Below, in pieces: positions 31,239 to 42,712 of a stretch of DNA of 64,000 nucleotides (its first letter is position 1; each line of letters opens with the position of its first letter). The translations under genes and the position numbers were made by a program. Source of the DNA: Vanrija pseudolonga (lineage: Eukaryota > Basidiomycota > Tremellomycetes > Trichosporonales > Trichosporonaceae). The stretch lies in the NCBI RefSeq assembly GCF_020906515.1, contig NC_085849.1:372001-436000 (forward strand), given 5' to 3'. The notes below the pieces were generated by a model. That model did not search any database. It saw only the letters and a list, made by a program, of their open reading frames with translations, and was not told where the DNA came from.

Positions 31239-32629
31239 TTACTTCCAGAAGAGGGCCTGGCCGTTGAAGCCCTTGGACAGCTCAGTGCCCTGGGGAAGGT
31301 CGTAGCGCTCAAAGTGCTGGAAGAACTTGAACTTGCCAGGGGCGGTGATCTTGAACGCGCGGATGGCGCGGTAAGACGGCACGAGGACGTACATGAGGTC
31401 GTAGGTGCCGCGGTGGCCGATCGCGACGTCGGTGATGGCCGCGTTGGTGCCGAGGTGGTGGTGCGACTTCACAGTGCCCTTGAGGGTGGTGGGGTCGACC
31501 GAGATCTCAGTCACGTTGCTGGTGACGGCGTCGACGAGGAAGAAGCTTTTGGTGAGCTCCGACTGGGCGGTCCAGCAGACGGCCATCTCGCCGTCAAGAG
31601 TGCCAGGGACGGCAGAGGGGTTGGCGCCGAAGCGGAACACCTCGAAGCCCGAAGCGGGGTCGGGCGAGACGAACACGCCGGGGTTGACAGAGTCCTCAAC
31701 AAGCGCGAAGGGCAGCTGAGCAGGCGTCTTGGTGGGCTCGGCGGCGAGGGTCGAGCCGGTGATGGCGTACGTGTAGATCGAGCCCGGCTGGAGCTGGGCG
31801 GTCGAGTTGGCGGGGGGAGGGATACCCTTGATGGCGACGTGGAGGGCCGAGCCGTCGCGGGCGAAGGTGATGGACGAAGGGGTACCGGGGAGGCTGCAGT
31901 AGGTCGTCAGTGGCGCTCGGGTCGTTTCAGCTCGCCGTATGTACTTACTTCATGGGCGGGGTGGTGAGGTTGAAGCCGAAGGTGCGGTCCCAGCCGGCCA
32001 TGTGCGACCAGCCGCTAGCACCAGCCTCGTAACAAGCAAAGCCGTTCACCTTGCCGGCGTTGAGGACACAGAGGGTCTTGCCGTCGGCGCTCGCACCGAG
32101 CGAGTTGGGGAACTCGCCGTACGAGGGGAACGTGCCGGCGAGCTTGGGGTTGGCGGGGTCGGCCGCGTCAATGTCGAACACGCTGAAGGTGTTGGAGCCC
32201 GAGTTGACGTTGAGGACCTGCTTGCCGACCACGATGACCGAGTTGGACGAGACGAGGGGGTCGGGCTGGCGGTGTGTCAGCACAGGAATGCGGGGGTGCG
32301 AATGTGCCACTCCCACACCGCGCCACTTACGTGGTTCACCTCGGGGCCAGGCATGTTGATGGTCGCCGAGCCGTTACCGCCGGTCCAGACGGCCGAGCCG
32401 GCGACAAGCTTGCCCGAGGGCTCGATGTAGTTGGCGACGAGCTGGTTGCCAGCGAGGCCGTTGGTCTGGAAGTAGCTGCGCGTGGCGCGTCAGTACCGCC
32501 GCACGCGTCGCAAGCCCTCTGCTGTGGCCGGGCAAGCACTTACCTGGCGCCGATCGAGTCCTGCCAGCGCGCAGTGGGGGCGGCAGCAGCGAGCGAGGCG
32601 AGCAGGGAGAAGAGGAGAGGAGCGAGCAT
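31239..32629 (-). CDS. Secreted beta-propeller protein (lactonase / carboxymuconate-cyclase-like)
   Basis: Exons 32629-32544, 32475-32331, 32265-31949 and 31893-31239, 400 residues. A clear signal peptide (MLAPLLFSLLASLAAAAPTA) precedes a mature protein of repeated short beta segments: NYIEPSGKLVAGSAVWTGG, VVGKQVLNVNSGSNTFSVFD, SLGASADGKTLCVLNAGKVN, HVAIKGIPPPANSTAQL. The NSGSNTFSVFDID plus ADGKTL pattern is that of seven-bladed propellers of the 6-phosphogluconolactonase/3-carboxymuconate cyclase superfamily. Several NxT/S sites and only a few Cys fit a secreted glycoprotein. Catalytic activity is not evident, and fungal secreted members are mostly uncharacterised. A TATAAG lies 60-65 nt upstream of the ATG. 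The stop codon overlaps a donor-like GTAAGT. Confidence 0.78.
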
Positions 32630-33255
32630 CGTTGTGGGAGTGCGTGAGTTGAGTGAGTGTGGGCAGTGGTTAGCGTGCATCAAGAGATCTTATATGATGG
32701 ATCTGCGCGAGCTGCGCGGCTATCAGCAACAATGCCCAGTACATCGTGAGCTATTCTCGGCGTGAGTGAGTGAGTGTTTAGACGCCATGTTGTTGCTTGC
32801 TCGTCAGCTCGGTGCTCGTGGTGACTGTGTCGGCGCCAGCTCGGCGTCGGCGCCGGTGTGGTATTTACTTGATGTGTAGTGTGTAGAGCAAAAGGACGCA
32901 CAGGACGGCCGACCTAATAAAATGGCGCCCCAGGGCAAACCGACGCCAGGTTGACTCAACCACCGCCACTTTCCCTGGGCTGCACACACACCCCAGCGCT
33001 ATTTTTTGACGTCACCGAGGTCTGTGCGGAAAAGTTACACTGCACAGCGGCTACCTCCACCTTCCTCGCCGCCTTCCTCGCCTTCCTTCGGTGGTCGCTC
33101 CCAGCGCGCGCTTCAGTTGATCCGCAAGCGCCAAGTCGACATTCACAAACAAACAACAAACAACTACAGTCACCTCGCGTCACCTCTCTTGCGCCGCGGC
33201 ATGACGAGCACGAGCTAACCCGTGACTCCACCTCGCACAACTACCCGACACGACA
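32630..33255. other. Divergent promoter region, propeller gene / bZIP gene
   Basis: 626 nt with the TATA box above. No gene supported. A TGACGTCA-like TTTGACGTCACC at 33005-33016 is a plausible bZIP/CREB-type site upstream of the bZIP gene. Confidence 0.45.
32689..32694 (-). promoter_or_regulatory. TATA box of the secreted propeller gene
   Basis: TATAAG on the minus strand, 60-65 nt upstream of the ATG at 32629. Confidence 0.5.
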
Positions 33256-34289
33256 ATGCCAAAAGACGACGCCACTCCCGACGCCGGCGCCGACGAGCGC
33301 CGCGACCGCCGTCGCGCCATCAATCGGCGCGCACAACAACGCAGCCGGGAGCAGAAACAGAGCTTGATTGAGCGATTGCAGGCCGAGAACGCGGCACTGA
33401 GGGAAAGATTCGGCCTGGGACAGTCTGCTGCTGCTACCAGCGGGCAAGGTGCCGCCTTGGCACCGACACACAGCGCCCCACAGTACCACAGCTCTGGCTC
33501 AGTGTCCCCTCTGTACGTCTCACTACACGCTGCGCCCAGCGCTGACGCCTGCGCAGCCCACCACTCAACCACTCGTCAAGCTCGGCCTCGGCGTCCCTCT
33601 CGCCCGCTGCCCCGCCAGCGCCATCCGCAGCCAGCACCGACCTCGACGCTTTGCGGCAGGCCTTCCTCGCCGTCCTTGCCTCGGTGTGTGACCCCCACCT
33701 GAACACCATCCATGCCATCTGTGCCAAGTTTGCGCAGAGCCGCGGGCGGGCGGTGCAAGTGGGCGATTTGCACCCCCCACGACCGGTCAACCGGCCGTTG
33801 AACGCCGGTGCCCCGGGCGGTGCAACTACCAACGGGTTCGGACACGACGGTAACCCGCACCCCCATCATCATCACCACCACGGGCACGGGCACGCTCACG
33901 CGCACGCGCACACGCCGCACGGCTTCCCCCAACCCCCAGGCGGCAGCACCGACCCCTTTGGCGCCGATCCCAACGCGTGGCTCGACGACCTCCTCACCAC
34001 CCTCCTCCCCCCAACAGCGTACGTCACGTCGGACCCCGAAGCCGCTGGCCCGCTCTCCGTGCCCCTCTTTGAGCCGGCGCACCCGATCAACGGGCTCGAG
34101 CTCGACGCGGGCGGCGTGTGGGCGTTTGTCGTCGCCACCGTCGACCTCAGCCGCACCGACGCAGAGTACCTCGCCTCCCGGCTCACCTCCATGATCAGGT
34201 GTTATGGCTTCGGGCCGGTCCTCCTGCGGCACGAGGTCGAGGGCGTGTGTGCCGACTTTCCGGCGCTGCACGCCGGCGTTGTGGCCTAG
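33256..34289 (+). CDS. bZIP transcription factor with His-rich linker
   Basis: Exons 33256-33512 and 33557-34289 (44-nt intron), 329 residues. The basic region RRAINRRAQQRSREQKQSLI starts near residue 20, with the invariant Asn and Arg spaced as in bZIPs. A short zipper (IERLQAENAALRERFGL) has only about two to three heptads, so dimerisation may need a partner. A Ser/Ala/Pro linker follows exon 2, then a helical FLAVLASVCDPHLNTIHAIC segment. Next is a striking His/Gly/Ala run (HPHHHHHHGHGHAHAHAHTP). The C-terminal region (LDDLLTTLLPPTAYV...VVATVDLSRTDAEYLASRLT) resembles the globular C-terminal module of ascomycete bZIPs. The start is preceded by a TGACGTCA-like site, suggesting self-regulation (inference). 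Confidence 0.82.
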
Positions 34290-34539
34290 CTACTGTAGAG
34301 GGAGGGGCGTTTGTACACTCCATAGACGAACTGTATGTAGCATTGTCACCTGTCCGTGACCACGCACTGTCGTCTCGGCGACGACTTGTTGCAGCTACAG
34401 CCCTCGACGACCCCTGCGGACACCAGCCTCGGCAGGGGCGTGCATGCGGTTACGTAACCACCACTACCACCCAATCCTGACGCCATCATCCGTGACATTT
34501 CGGCGACGTCTTCTTCGCTTTCTCGACTCGACAATAACA

Positions 34540-35210
34540 ATGTCCCTACGCACCGCGGCGCGACTTCTCCAGCGCAACGTGCCTCGTCTGGCCGCGAGGC
34601 CAGCGGCCTCAGCAGCGGTGGCAGCGGCTCGTCTGCCTCTGCGCACCGTTACCCGCCCGCTCGGGGCCACACGACACGCCTCGTCGACGCCAAAGGGCGA
34701 CCCAGGCCTCGACCCGTCCATTGCCGTGCGGTGGGTCGCCTGAGCTAACCTTGCATGTCGTCTCGCTGACCCGCCACCGCAGCGACCTCACCGACGCAGA
34801 GTACGCCGACCGCGCTGACGCCGACATGGACCTGCTGCACGAGGCGATCGAGGTGCTGGTCGAGGACTTTGGCGCGGCCAACTGGGAGGTGGAGTACAGT
34901 GTGAGTGGCGAGCGAGCGAGCTCTGACAAGTGGCGACAACGAGCTCACGCCCGCCCAGTCCGGCGTCATGACCGTCACCCTGCCGCCCATCGGCACGTAC
35001 GTGATCAACAAGCAGCCGCCAAACCACCAGATCTGGGTCAGCTCGCCCGTGTCTGGCCCTCAGCGCTTCAGCTACGGCAAGGACGTCGAGGGGTGGGTGC
35101 ACCACCGCAAGGCTGGCGTGTCGCTTGGCGCGCTGCTCGACGCCGAGTTCAAGGTCTTGTTGAAGGAGCAGCTCAATGAGGAGGGGTGGGAGGGCACAGG
35201 ACTCAAGTAG
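34540..35210 (+). CDS. YFH1: Frataxin, mitochondrial iron-sulphur assembly factor
   Basis: Exons 34540-34730, 34783-34900 and 34959-35210 (introns 52 and 58 nt), 186 residues. An Arg/Ala-rich presequence of about 50 residues ([20 protein letters not shown]) is followed by the frataxin fold. The acidic helix has [20 protein letters not shown]. The sheet has [20 protein letters not shown] and [14 protein letters not shown], near-diagnostic for the family. Frataxin regulates the Nfs1-Isu1-Isd11 cluster assembly complex in the matrix. The Asn-Lys-Gln and Trp residues that contact the scaffold protein are present. The 3' end lies 103 bp from the convergent PPR-like gene. Confidence 0.94.
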
Positions 35211-35313
35211 GAAGACGACACAGCATGCAGCACCACTTTTTATCAATGCAGAGCGGGGATACAGAGCGGTTGGTTGGTATGGTATACAAGTGCAGGGTAT
35301 TTATGATGGGTGC

Positions 35314-38300
35314 TTAATCTTCCTCCTCCTCTGCAGCCGGGGCCGCTGCCGACGTCACCGGCGCCGCCAACGAGCCCCTCCTCAAACGCGGCGCGGCGAG
35401 CTTGCCCTCCCGCTCACGCTTCTTCCGCAGCTCGCGCGACACTCCGGCGCCCTTGATACGCCACTTGCGGCGCGTCTCCAAGGCCTTGCCGTACGACGTG
35501 GCCACAAAGGTCAGGTACTTGACAGCCGTCCAGTTCTCGTCGCGCACAAAGTGCTGGTGCAGCACCTTGACGTCGTCGAAAAGCAGGTGCGGCGGGATCT
35601 CAGGCTCAGCGACAGCCGCAATGTCCACCATGCGCACGCCGAGGTCGGGCTTAAGAACAGGGCTGTACGTCTCGCGGATCGCGGTGGGCGGGTAGATGCC
35701 CCAGAACTCCTTGACCAGCGCAAGTCCACGCTCGTTGTCCTCGCCGATGGCCGCCAGGCGGATCCCAGCAGACCACGCGGCCTCGACCTGGCGCTCGGCG
35801 AGACCGGCGAGCCAGCGGCGGCGGGCCGACGCACGGTCAGGGCCGTTGCCCAGAGCCGCGAGTGCAATGGGTTGCCATGCGCGGTAGGCCTCAAACATCT
35901 CCTGTCCCCACTCCTGGGCGACAGCGCGGTCGTCGGTGGGCAGCCGGCCGCGAGCACAACGGTCCAGTACGTTGATGTAGCTCCAGCCGTTGGGCCGGAG
36001 TGTGAAAGTCGCCGTGCTCGTCGGGATGGTGTCGCTGCCTGCCAGCTCGGCCCAGGTCTCATTGAACGTGGTGCGCGCGTCGGCAAGGGACTTGGCGTGC
36101 TTGAGCTGAACCGACATGTACGAGTTGACCAGGCGACGCGACAGTCGCACGTTGGCGAAGGGGTGCTGGATGATAGACACTGGGCCTTCGCGGGCAGCAG
36201 CTGTGTCCTTGAGAATCTGCTGGAACAGCACAACAGCCTCGGCAAGTGCCTCGGCGCTGGTCTGAGGTCCGACCGTGGAGGACTCGGCCTCAGCCTCAGC
36301 CTCGGCGATGTTGGTAGGATCCTCGTCTGCCTCGGCCTCCTCAGCGGCGGCCTCTTCTCGTTCTCCGTTCGTGCGAGTGACCGATTTACGCGTAACAGGC
36401 GGGTTCCACGCCGCGTAGGTCTGGAACACACCAGCCATCATTTCGGCATCGGGACCCTTGATCGAGTTGGTGTGCGCAAAGGCCGCGGCACGCGAGAGGT
36501 CGACGACTTCGTTGAGGATCCAGCGCGCACGGTCGAGATCGCCCGCACGCTTAGTTCCCTCCAACAGTGCAGCGAACGTCTCAATGGTCGGCGTCCAGGG
36601 CGAGATAACACGCTGGATCTCCGAGTCCTCGAATGGCACAAGAGTGGCCTCCTCGTGCTTGCCGAGCATTTGACCGAGGAGATCGTACGCCTCGAGATAG
36701 TTTTCCTTGGTACTGCCAAGGGCACGGATGATGGCGTCAAACTCCTCGCGCTTGGGCTGGATCTGGTCGCCCTCGGTCGTCATCTCAATCCACAGGTCAC
36801 GAGCACGCTCGGGCTGAGGCTCGCGCGCGTCCGAACAAACATTGATCATGATCGTGTACAGCTCGCGTGTGGGCTGGGGGTGGGCAGCGAAGCGCATGTG
36901 CGCGAACAGATCCCATGCGAGTGCGCGCGAGTGCGAGTTGACCTGCGTTGTTGGGCTGGACACAGTGAGGTGTTTGAGGACAACGCCGTATGAAGACTGA
37001 GGGAAGGGCTTGCTGATGTTCTCGCTGGCGGTGAGGAGGGAGATGGCTGCCTCGGAGCTACCATTCGGTCCGTTGAGGTACGATGAGACGAGCATGTCGC
37101 GGTGGTGGTCTGTGATCTCGAGCCCAACTGGCGGGTTAGAGTCTTCCCCATCTGGGTACCCACCATTCTCGAAATCAGAGATCAGCCTCGCGACAGCAGC
37201 AGTATCGCCCAGCTTGGCGTACACTTCGACAACCTGGTCGAGCTGACCCTGCGTCGGCAAGACGCCATGGCGCTCCATGGTACTCAGTAGGACTTCGGCT
37301 CCGGTAGCGTCGCCGCTTGCAGCCTGCATTGTCAGCTCGAACCGATTCACTTCTACTCACGAAACTGTCAAGCAGAGCCTGCCACTCTCCCTTGCGCACG
37401 ATGCCGAGGGGGATCGTTGTCGGCCCCCGGGGCTCCGCAGGGGCGAGGTTGATGAGTGCAGCGGTGAGGGCGATATGCGCAGGCGTGGACTCGGGTAACG
37501 TTGGAATGAGCGAGGGAGGTGCAGGAGCGCCCTCCTCGGCCTGCTCGTCCGTCGGCGCCTCCAGCCGCGCGCGCAGCTCCTGGAACAGCCTCGCCCGCTC
37601 GTACTTCGACGTGTGCCTGTGTGACTCCGGAGCTTCGATCTGCGCCAAGCCTTGCTTCACCTCCTCCGCCGCGCCGGAGAGCACGACGCTGGAGTAGAAC
37701 GCGCGCAGGCCCTCCTCGTCAAACTCTGGAACATTGCGGATGGCGTCTTCCACAATCTGCGTCTTGGCCTCCTTGTGGATGGCCGCGATGGACGGCAGAC
37801 CTTTGCTGTCCAGAGGAAACTTGGTCATGATCTCCTCTTCTGTCGGAACACGGTCCTCAGGTTCGGGCCGGTACAGTGGGAAGGTCGAAGGGTCGGGCTG
37901 GCCCGGCGCCGTGTTGGCGACGTACTGTGGTCGCGGCGGTGGGGTGGCTGGTGGCGGGCCCGTAACGCCTGGTGCACGCTCCGTGGGCTCGAACGCAGCG
38001 TTGGAAGAAGAAGTAGCGGCAGTCTTGAAGATAGTCTCGAAGTCTGGCTCAAAGTCTGGCTCCCACTCAGGCTCGCCCTCGACCTCCCTGCGCGAGTTGA
38101 AGGTCGGCTTGGAGTCAAACCTCGACGACCTGCCGGCTGACTTGAAGCGAGGCCTGAAGCCACGCTCCTCGTACCGTGATGATCTCTCGACATCACCATC
38201 GTCGTCTCTCCTCCTGAACGACGGTGCTGAGCGAGGCGCCCGCTCCTGTCGCTCCTGTCGCCGGCGTTCCCGCTCCGCGGGGTCTGGGGGAAACGCATTG

Positions 38301-38592
38301 TCCGAGCTGCCAGGCCTACGGTGTGAGCTGCCGCACCACAGCTGAGAACGTACCCTCTCAGTCCAAACCTGGGGCGATCTGGCCGCTCTCCCCGCTCAGG
38401 TCGGCGGCGTCCTCGTCCCCTCTCCTCAGGCTCACGGGGCGGCGCGCGACTCTCGACTCCTCTGTTGGCAGCGTGAGCTGCGTTCTACTCCGCCAAAGTC
38501 GCAACTCACTCTTTCAGGCCGAACGGCGACCTCGACGCGAACCGAACGCCCCGTAGCCTCGTCACTTTGCGCACGATTGTCGGTCTCAACAT
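35314..38592 (-). CDS. Large PPR-like mitochondrial protein
   Basis: Exons 38592-38510, 38461-38354, 38306-37361 and 37323-35314 (introns 48, 47 and 37 nt), 1048 residues. The start MLRPTIVRKVTRLRGVRFAS has the basic, acid-free look of a mitochondrial presequence. An Arg/Pro-rich disordered region follows. From about residue 380 come degenerate helical repeats of PPR type: TGAEVLLSTMERHGVLPTQG, QPTRELYTIMINVCSDAREP, KREEFDAIIRALGSTKENYL, PTIETFAALLEGTKRAGDLD. An acidic Glu/Ala insert near 700 and a Lys/Arg-rich C-terminus ending EEEED complete it. Organellar PPR proteins bind specific mitochondrial transcripts and control their stability or translation. Resemblance to fungal Pet309/Cya5-type activators is possible but unproven. 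A 233-bp region separates it from divergent AOS1. Confidence 0.8.
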
Positions 38593-38825
38593 TGTGCGTG
38601 GGTGTTGTTGTAGTCGTGTGAGATGGGATCGAGGCGCACAAATGGAAAAATATCGAAGGAAGTGGAGGTTGTCGGATTACTACGGGTTCAAATTAAAAGT
38701 TGTAATGTCACGTGACGACATAACAATGGGATTCTAATGGCCATTTGTTGTTGCTGAACACCCAAGTTGTCTACCGTCATCTTCTGACTTTGTCCTTGTC
38801 TCTTCATCATCATCAACGCGTCAAA

Positions 38826-40176
38826 ATGGCTTCAGAAACGCCAACAGCCTCCAACGGGCACATCACAGAGGGTGAGCTATTGGACCCCTGTGAAGTAGCT
38901 CACACGCAGACGAGGCGTCGCTGTATGACCGCCAGATCCGTCTGTGGGGCCTCGAGGCGCAGACCAAGTAAGCTATGACTCGGTGTACCAGCTGACACAC
39001 AGGATGCGCTCGTCGACCGTTCTCGTGCTCTCTCTGCGCGGCGTCGCACACGAGCTAATCAAGAACATCGTGCTCGCGGGTATCGGCCGCCTGATCGTCG
39101 CCGACGGGGAGAAGGTGACCGAGGAAGACTTGGGCAGCGGCTTCCTTTTCCAGGAAGAAGCGGGGGCTGTTGGCACCGAGGTGGGTGCTGCTGCGACAGA
39201 CAAGCCGGCGACAGCACTAACTCTCGCAGCGCACAGCAGCCGCCCTCCCCCAAATCGCCTCCCTCAACCCCCTCGTGTCGCTCACCGCGCGCCCTTCCCT
39301 CGCGCCCTTCGTCACCGAGGACGGCAGCGACGAGGACGCGATCGCCGCCTTCCTCCGCGAGGAGAAGGTGGACGTTGTCGTCGCGTGCGACCTGTCCTTT
39401 AAACAGATGGTGGGTACTGAGACGTTCAGCTTCGCTGACCCGCCAGGAGGCCATCGACGCCGGCGCGCGCAAGGCCGGCTCCATGTTCTACGGCGCGGGC
39501 ACTTACGGCTTCTATGGCTACGTGTTCGCCGATCTGGGCAAGGAGTACGAGTTTGTTGTCAGGTGGGTGCGAGCCTCCTTCCTATGCTGACCCGCCAGCC
39601 CCAAGGGCCTCCCCAACGAAACGCCTGTGCTTGAGAAGAAGACGGCCGCGTTCGCGTCCCTCGCCTCGGTCGTCGACAGGAGCAAGTGGGACCTGCCAGC
39701 TACGCAGGTGGCTGAGGGCGGCAGCCCGTTCCGCGGCCTGACGCGTAACAACAGTAAGGGGCAGCAGCCTGGTCTGGTTATTGGTCTTCTGGGTGAGTAA
39801 GCTGTCACCGGACGGTCGGAGCTGACTCTCAGCCCTCTGGGAGTTTGAGAAGCGCCACGGCTCGCTGCCGACGGGCGCCGAGGGCCAGCAGGCCGAGATC
39901 ACCGCCATCGCCGAGGAGCTGCGCAAGGAGCTCGCGATCAACGAGAAGGCGCTGCCGGCGGTCGACGCGTCGGTGATTGAGCACCTCTCATCCCACGCGA
40001 CGCACTTCTTCCCGCCCACGCTGGCGATCCTCGGCGGCCTCCTGGCGCAAGACGTCCTCCGCGTCCTTTCGCACAAGGACACGCCGATCATCAACCTCCT
40101 TTCTGTTGACTCGCTCGGCGGCGTGGGCACCGTCACGCGCTGGGCGATGGCCGAGCCGGTCGACGCGGCCGTTTAG
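38826..40176 (+). CDS. AOS1: SUMO-activating enzyme subunit 1 (AOS1, ThiF-like E1 half)
   Basis: Seven exons: 38826-38871, 38910-38967, 39003-39180, 39230-39409, 39447-39562, 39599-39792 and 39833-40176, with introns of 35-49 nt, 371 residues. ASLYDRQIRLWGLEAQTK is the canonical start of E1-like ThiF domains in AOS1/ULA1/UBA1. It is followed by LRGVAHELIKNIVLAGIGRL and VVVACDLSF. There is no catalytic Cys domain and no ubiquitin-fold domain, as expected for the AOS1 half, which pairs with UBA2. The C-terminal block HFFPPTLAILGGLLAQDVLR is the conserved second crossover helix. DRQIRLWG alone also occurs in ULA1, but the total length and ending fit AOS1. Confidence 0.9.
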
Positions 40177-40243
40177 ATTGTAGCGTAGCGCTGTGGCATG
40201 TAGATTACATATGGCATTATTAGTACAACACGACGTGTAGGAT

Positions 40244-40836
40244 CTATGCGTCTGCTTCGATGTCGGGCTTTTCGTCTGCTGGCGCCGACGCCTCGGGCGT
40301 GGCCTCGGGCTCTGCCTTGACCTTGTCTTCCTTCTCTGCGCGCCTGGGGCGTCAGCTGGGCTCCGCCTCTCCGCGATGTCAACTGACCAGGTCTCGAAGT
40401 GCGTCGTGCCGATACGCATCAACTCGCCGACGAACCCCATGTCGCCGAGCATGGTACGGAACGTCGGCGTGTGCAGGAGCTGGAGGTAGGCCAGGCAGGT
40501 GGGGTAGCTGGGGCGCGGTGTCAGCTTCTGTCGTCGCCCTCGACGCTTCAGCTCACATGATGAAGCGGACATACTCTGGCTTGCGCCAGTAATCGAGATA
40601 CTCGAGATACTTGAGGAACGCGGGGTCCTCAAAGTATCGCTGGACGTGCAGCTCGTGGAGGTATAGTGGATTCGCGAGGCACTGCACAAACTGCGGGTTA
40701 GGGAGGCAGCTGAGGACCAACCCACCTCGAGCTCGGACTGGAAGCGCACGAGGTTGGCGTGCCGCTCTGGCGGGCGCTGCTGCTCGCTGCCGTCGGGTAA
40801 TGGCGGGGGCGGGAGGATGGTGGGGAGTTGCTGCAT
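40244..40836 (-). CDS. MED31: Mediator complex subunit 31 (SOH1)
   Basis: Exons 40836-40726, 40690-40557, 40507-40388 and 40343-40244 (introns 35, 49 and 44 nt), 154 residues. The core LVRFQSELE|FVQCLANPLYLHELHVQRYF, then FLKYLEYLDYWRKPEYVRFI and YPTCLAYLQLLHTPTFRT, is the MED31 signature. MED31 joins the Mediator middle module through MED7 and links activators to RNA polymerase II. The N-terminal 25 residues are Pro-rich, and a C-terminal acidic/Ala/Pro/Lys tail (EKEDKVKAEPEATPEA) extends beyond the conserved domain. The 3' end is 67 bp from the AOS1 stop, and the start is 194 bp from divergent YTM1. Confidence 0.93.
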
Positions 40837-41030
40837 TGTTGCTTGTGCGAGAGAGGGCGAGAGTGTTGACAGAAAGACACAGCAAGTCGAGCACTCATTG
40901 TTGGTGAAGTCACACTCAAATATTGCTTACGTAACATAGCTCCCTCCACTTCCCTCCCATCTTCTGAAATTTCAAGACGTCGAACTGGCTCTCATCCATC
41001 GCATAGACAACAACAACCAGCCAGCCCACC

Positions 41031-42551
41031 ATGTCCGGCTCGACAAACGGCGCAGCGCGCCAGATCCCCGTGAACCTGTTCACCAGGTCAGACAAGTACG
41101 CGATCCCGCAGTCGACGTATTTCATCCCGGCCGACTGGCGGCGCTTCCAGCTCTCCGAGCTCATCAACAAGGTCCTCGGGCATGGCGCCGAGAGCGGGCT
41201 CGCGCCGGTCCCGTTCGACTTTGTCGTCGACGGCGAGGTGCTCCGCTCGTCGCTCGACGCGTGGGTCAAGAAGCACCGCGGGGACGACGAGGAGACGGCC
41301 ATCAACGTCGAGTACCTCCAGTCTGTGCTCCCCCCGTCTGAGGTCGGACGGTGGGAGCAGGACGACTGGGTCAGCGGGCTGAGCCTTGCGCGGCCTGGGT
41401 GAGTGGCTTGGCTTGGGCTCAACATAGCTGACACCGCCAGACACCTGCTCGTCTCGTCGTACCTCTCCAACGTGCAGGTCACCTCCCTCTCCTCCTCGTC
41501 GCCGCTGTACACGCTCCCCCTGCCCACCTCGCTCGGCGCGACCTCAACAACGTGGGTCTCGCCCGCGTCCAGCACGTCCGACATCCTCGTCGCGGCCGGC
41601 GGCGTGGACCGCGCGACTCACGTCTTCTCGCTGCCCTCGCTCGACCCCGACGTGGCGGCAAGCGAGGGCGCGACCGCGCGCGAGGTGTACACGCTCATGG
41701 GGCACACTGGGCCCATCAGCTCGGTCGCGGCCAGCAGCGGTCGCGACATCCTCTCGGCAAGCTGGGACGGCCTGCTCCACCTCTATGTCCTGCCGGCCGC
41801 CGAGCCAGAGGAGCACCAGGTGCCTGCCGAGCCGACAAGCTACCTCCCCGGCCAGAAGAAGCGGCGCAAGCTCGAGGGCGACGCGCCGCGGATCATCGAG
41901 GGGCTGACGGACGGAGACGTCGGCGAGGGCGGATGGCGCTGCGTGCCCGACCTCGTCTTCCGCGGACACCATGGTCGCGTGGGCGCGGGCATCTTTGATC
42001 GCGAGGACGCGGGACGTGTCTGGTCGGCTGGGTGGGACGGCTCGGTGCGCGGGTGGGATGCTGAGAGCGGCGCTGGTGTCATCGTGCGCGTAAGTGTGGC
42101 CCGCCTGGCTTGAAATGTCTGCTCACTCCGTTCCCAGCAAGGACCCTCCGACAAGGCCCTCCTCTGCCTCGACCAGTTCGCGCAGACTGCCACCCTCGCG
42201 GCCGGATCAATGGACCGCACCGTCACGCTGTGGGACACGCGCCAGGCGACGTCGCTGATCGCCGCGACGTTCAACCTCGTCTCGCCCGTGCCCTCGATCG
42301 CCTGCCACCCCACCTCGCCATTCACGTTCGCCGCCGCGACATATGCGGGCAACGTGCAGATCTGGGACGTGCGTTCCCCCAAGCATGCGCTGTTTAGCGT
42401 CAAGCGCACGCCCAAGGACGGCGAGCGCACCGAGACCAAGAGCGGCAAGAGCCTCGGCGAGCGGCTGCTCGCGGTCGCTTGGGACGGCGAGGTGCTCGCT
42501 GCCGGTGGCGAGGACGGCGAGGTGGGCACGTGGCGCGCACGGGGGGAGTAG
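41031..42551 (+). CDS. YTM1: Ribosome biogenesis WD-repeat protein YTM1 (WDR12)
   Basis: Exons 41031-41398, 41441-42089 and 42138-42551 (introns 42 and 48 nt), 476 residues. The N-terminal NLE-type ubiquitin-like domain (IPVNLFTRSDKYAIPQSTYF, LSELINKVLG, FDFVVDGEVLRSSLDAWVKK) recruits the AAA ATPase Rea1. It is followed by a WD40 propeller: LMGHTGPISSVAASSGRDIL, SWDGLLHLYVLP, FRGHHGRVGAGIF, SAGWDGSVRGWD, GSMDRTVTLWDTRQA, AGNVQIWDVRSP. YTM1 works with ERB1 and NOP7 on pre-60S particles in the nucleolus. A Lys-rich insertion (GQKKRRKLEG) could be a nuclear signal. The domain order and length are typical. Confidence 0.92.
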
Positions 42552-42712
42552 AGGGGCTCATAGTACTACTGTATGGATTGCATAGACACTACTGCCTAGA
42601 GAATGACATGCGCTGCAAGGCGCGATCCCGTACGTCGTCGCTGCCGTCGTCGTCGTCGTCGTCTCTGTCCGACCAACCGCCACCACCCTATGCCTAGCCA
42701 CATCCGCCCCCT

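Noticed and set aside
35176-36993. 605-codon plus-strand open frame after frataxin
   Set aside because: Begins inside the frataxin gene in another frame and is otherwise antisense to the PPR-like gene; no motif.
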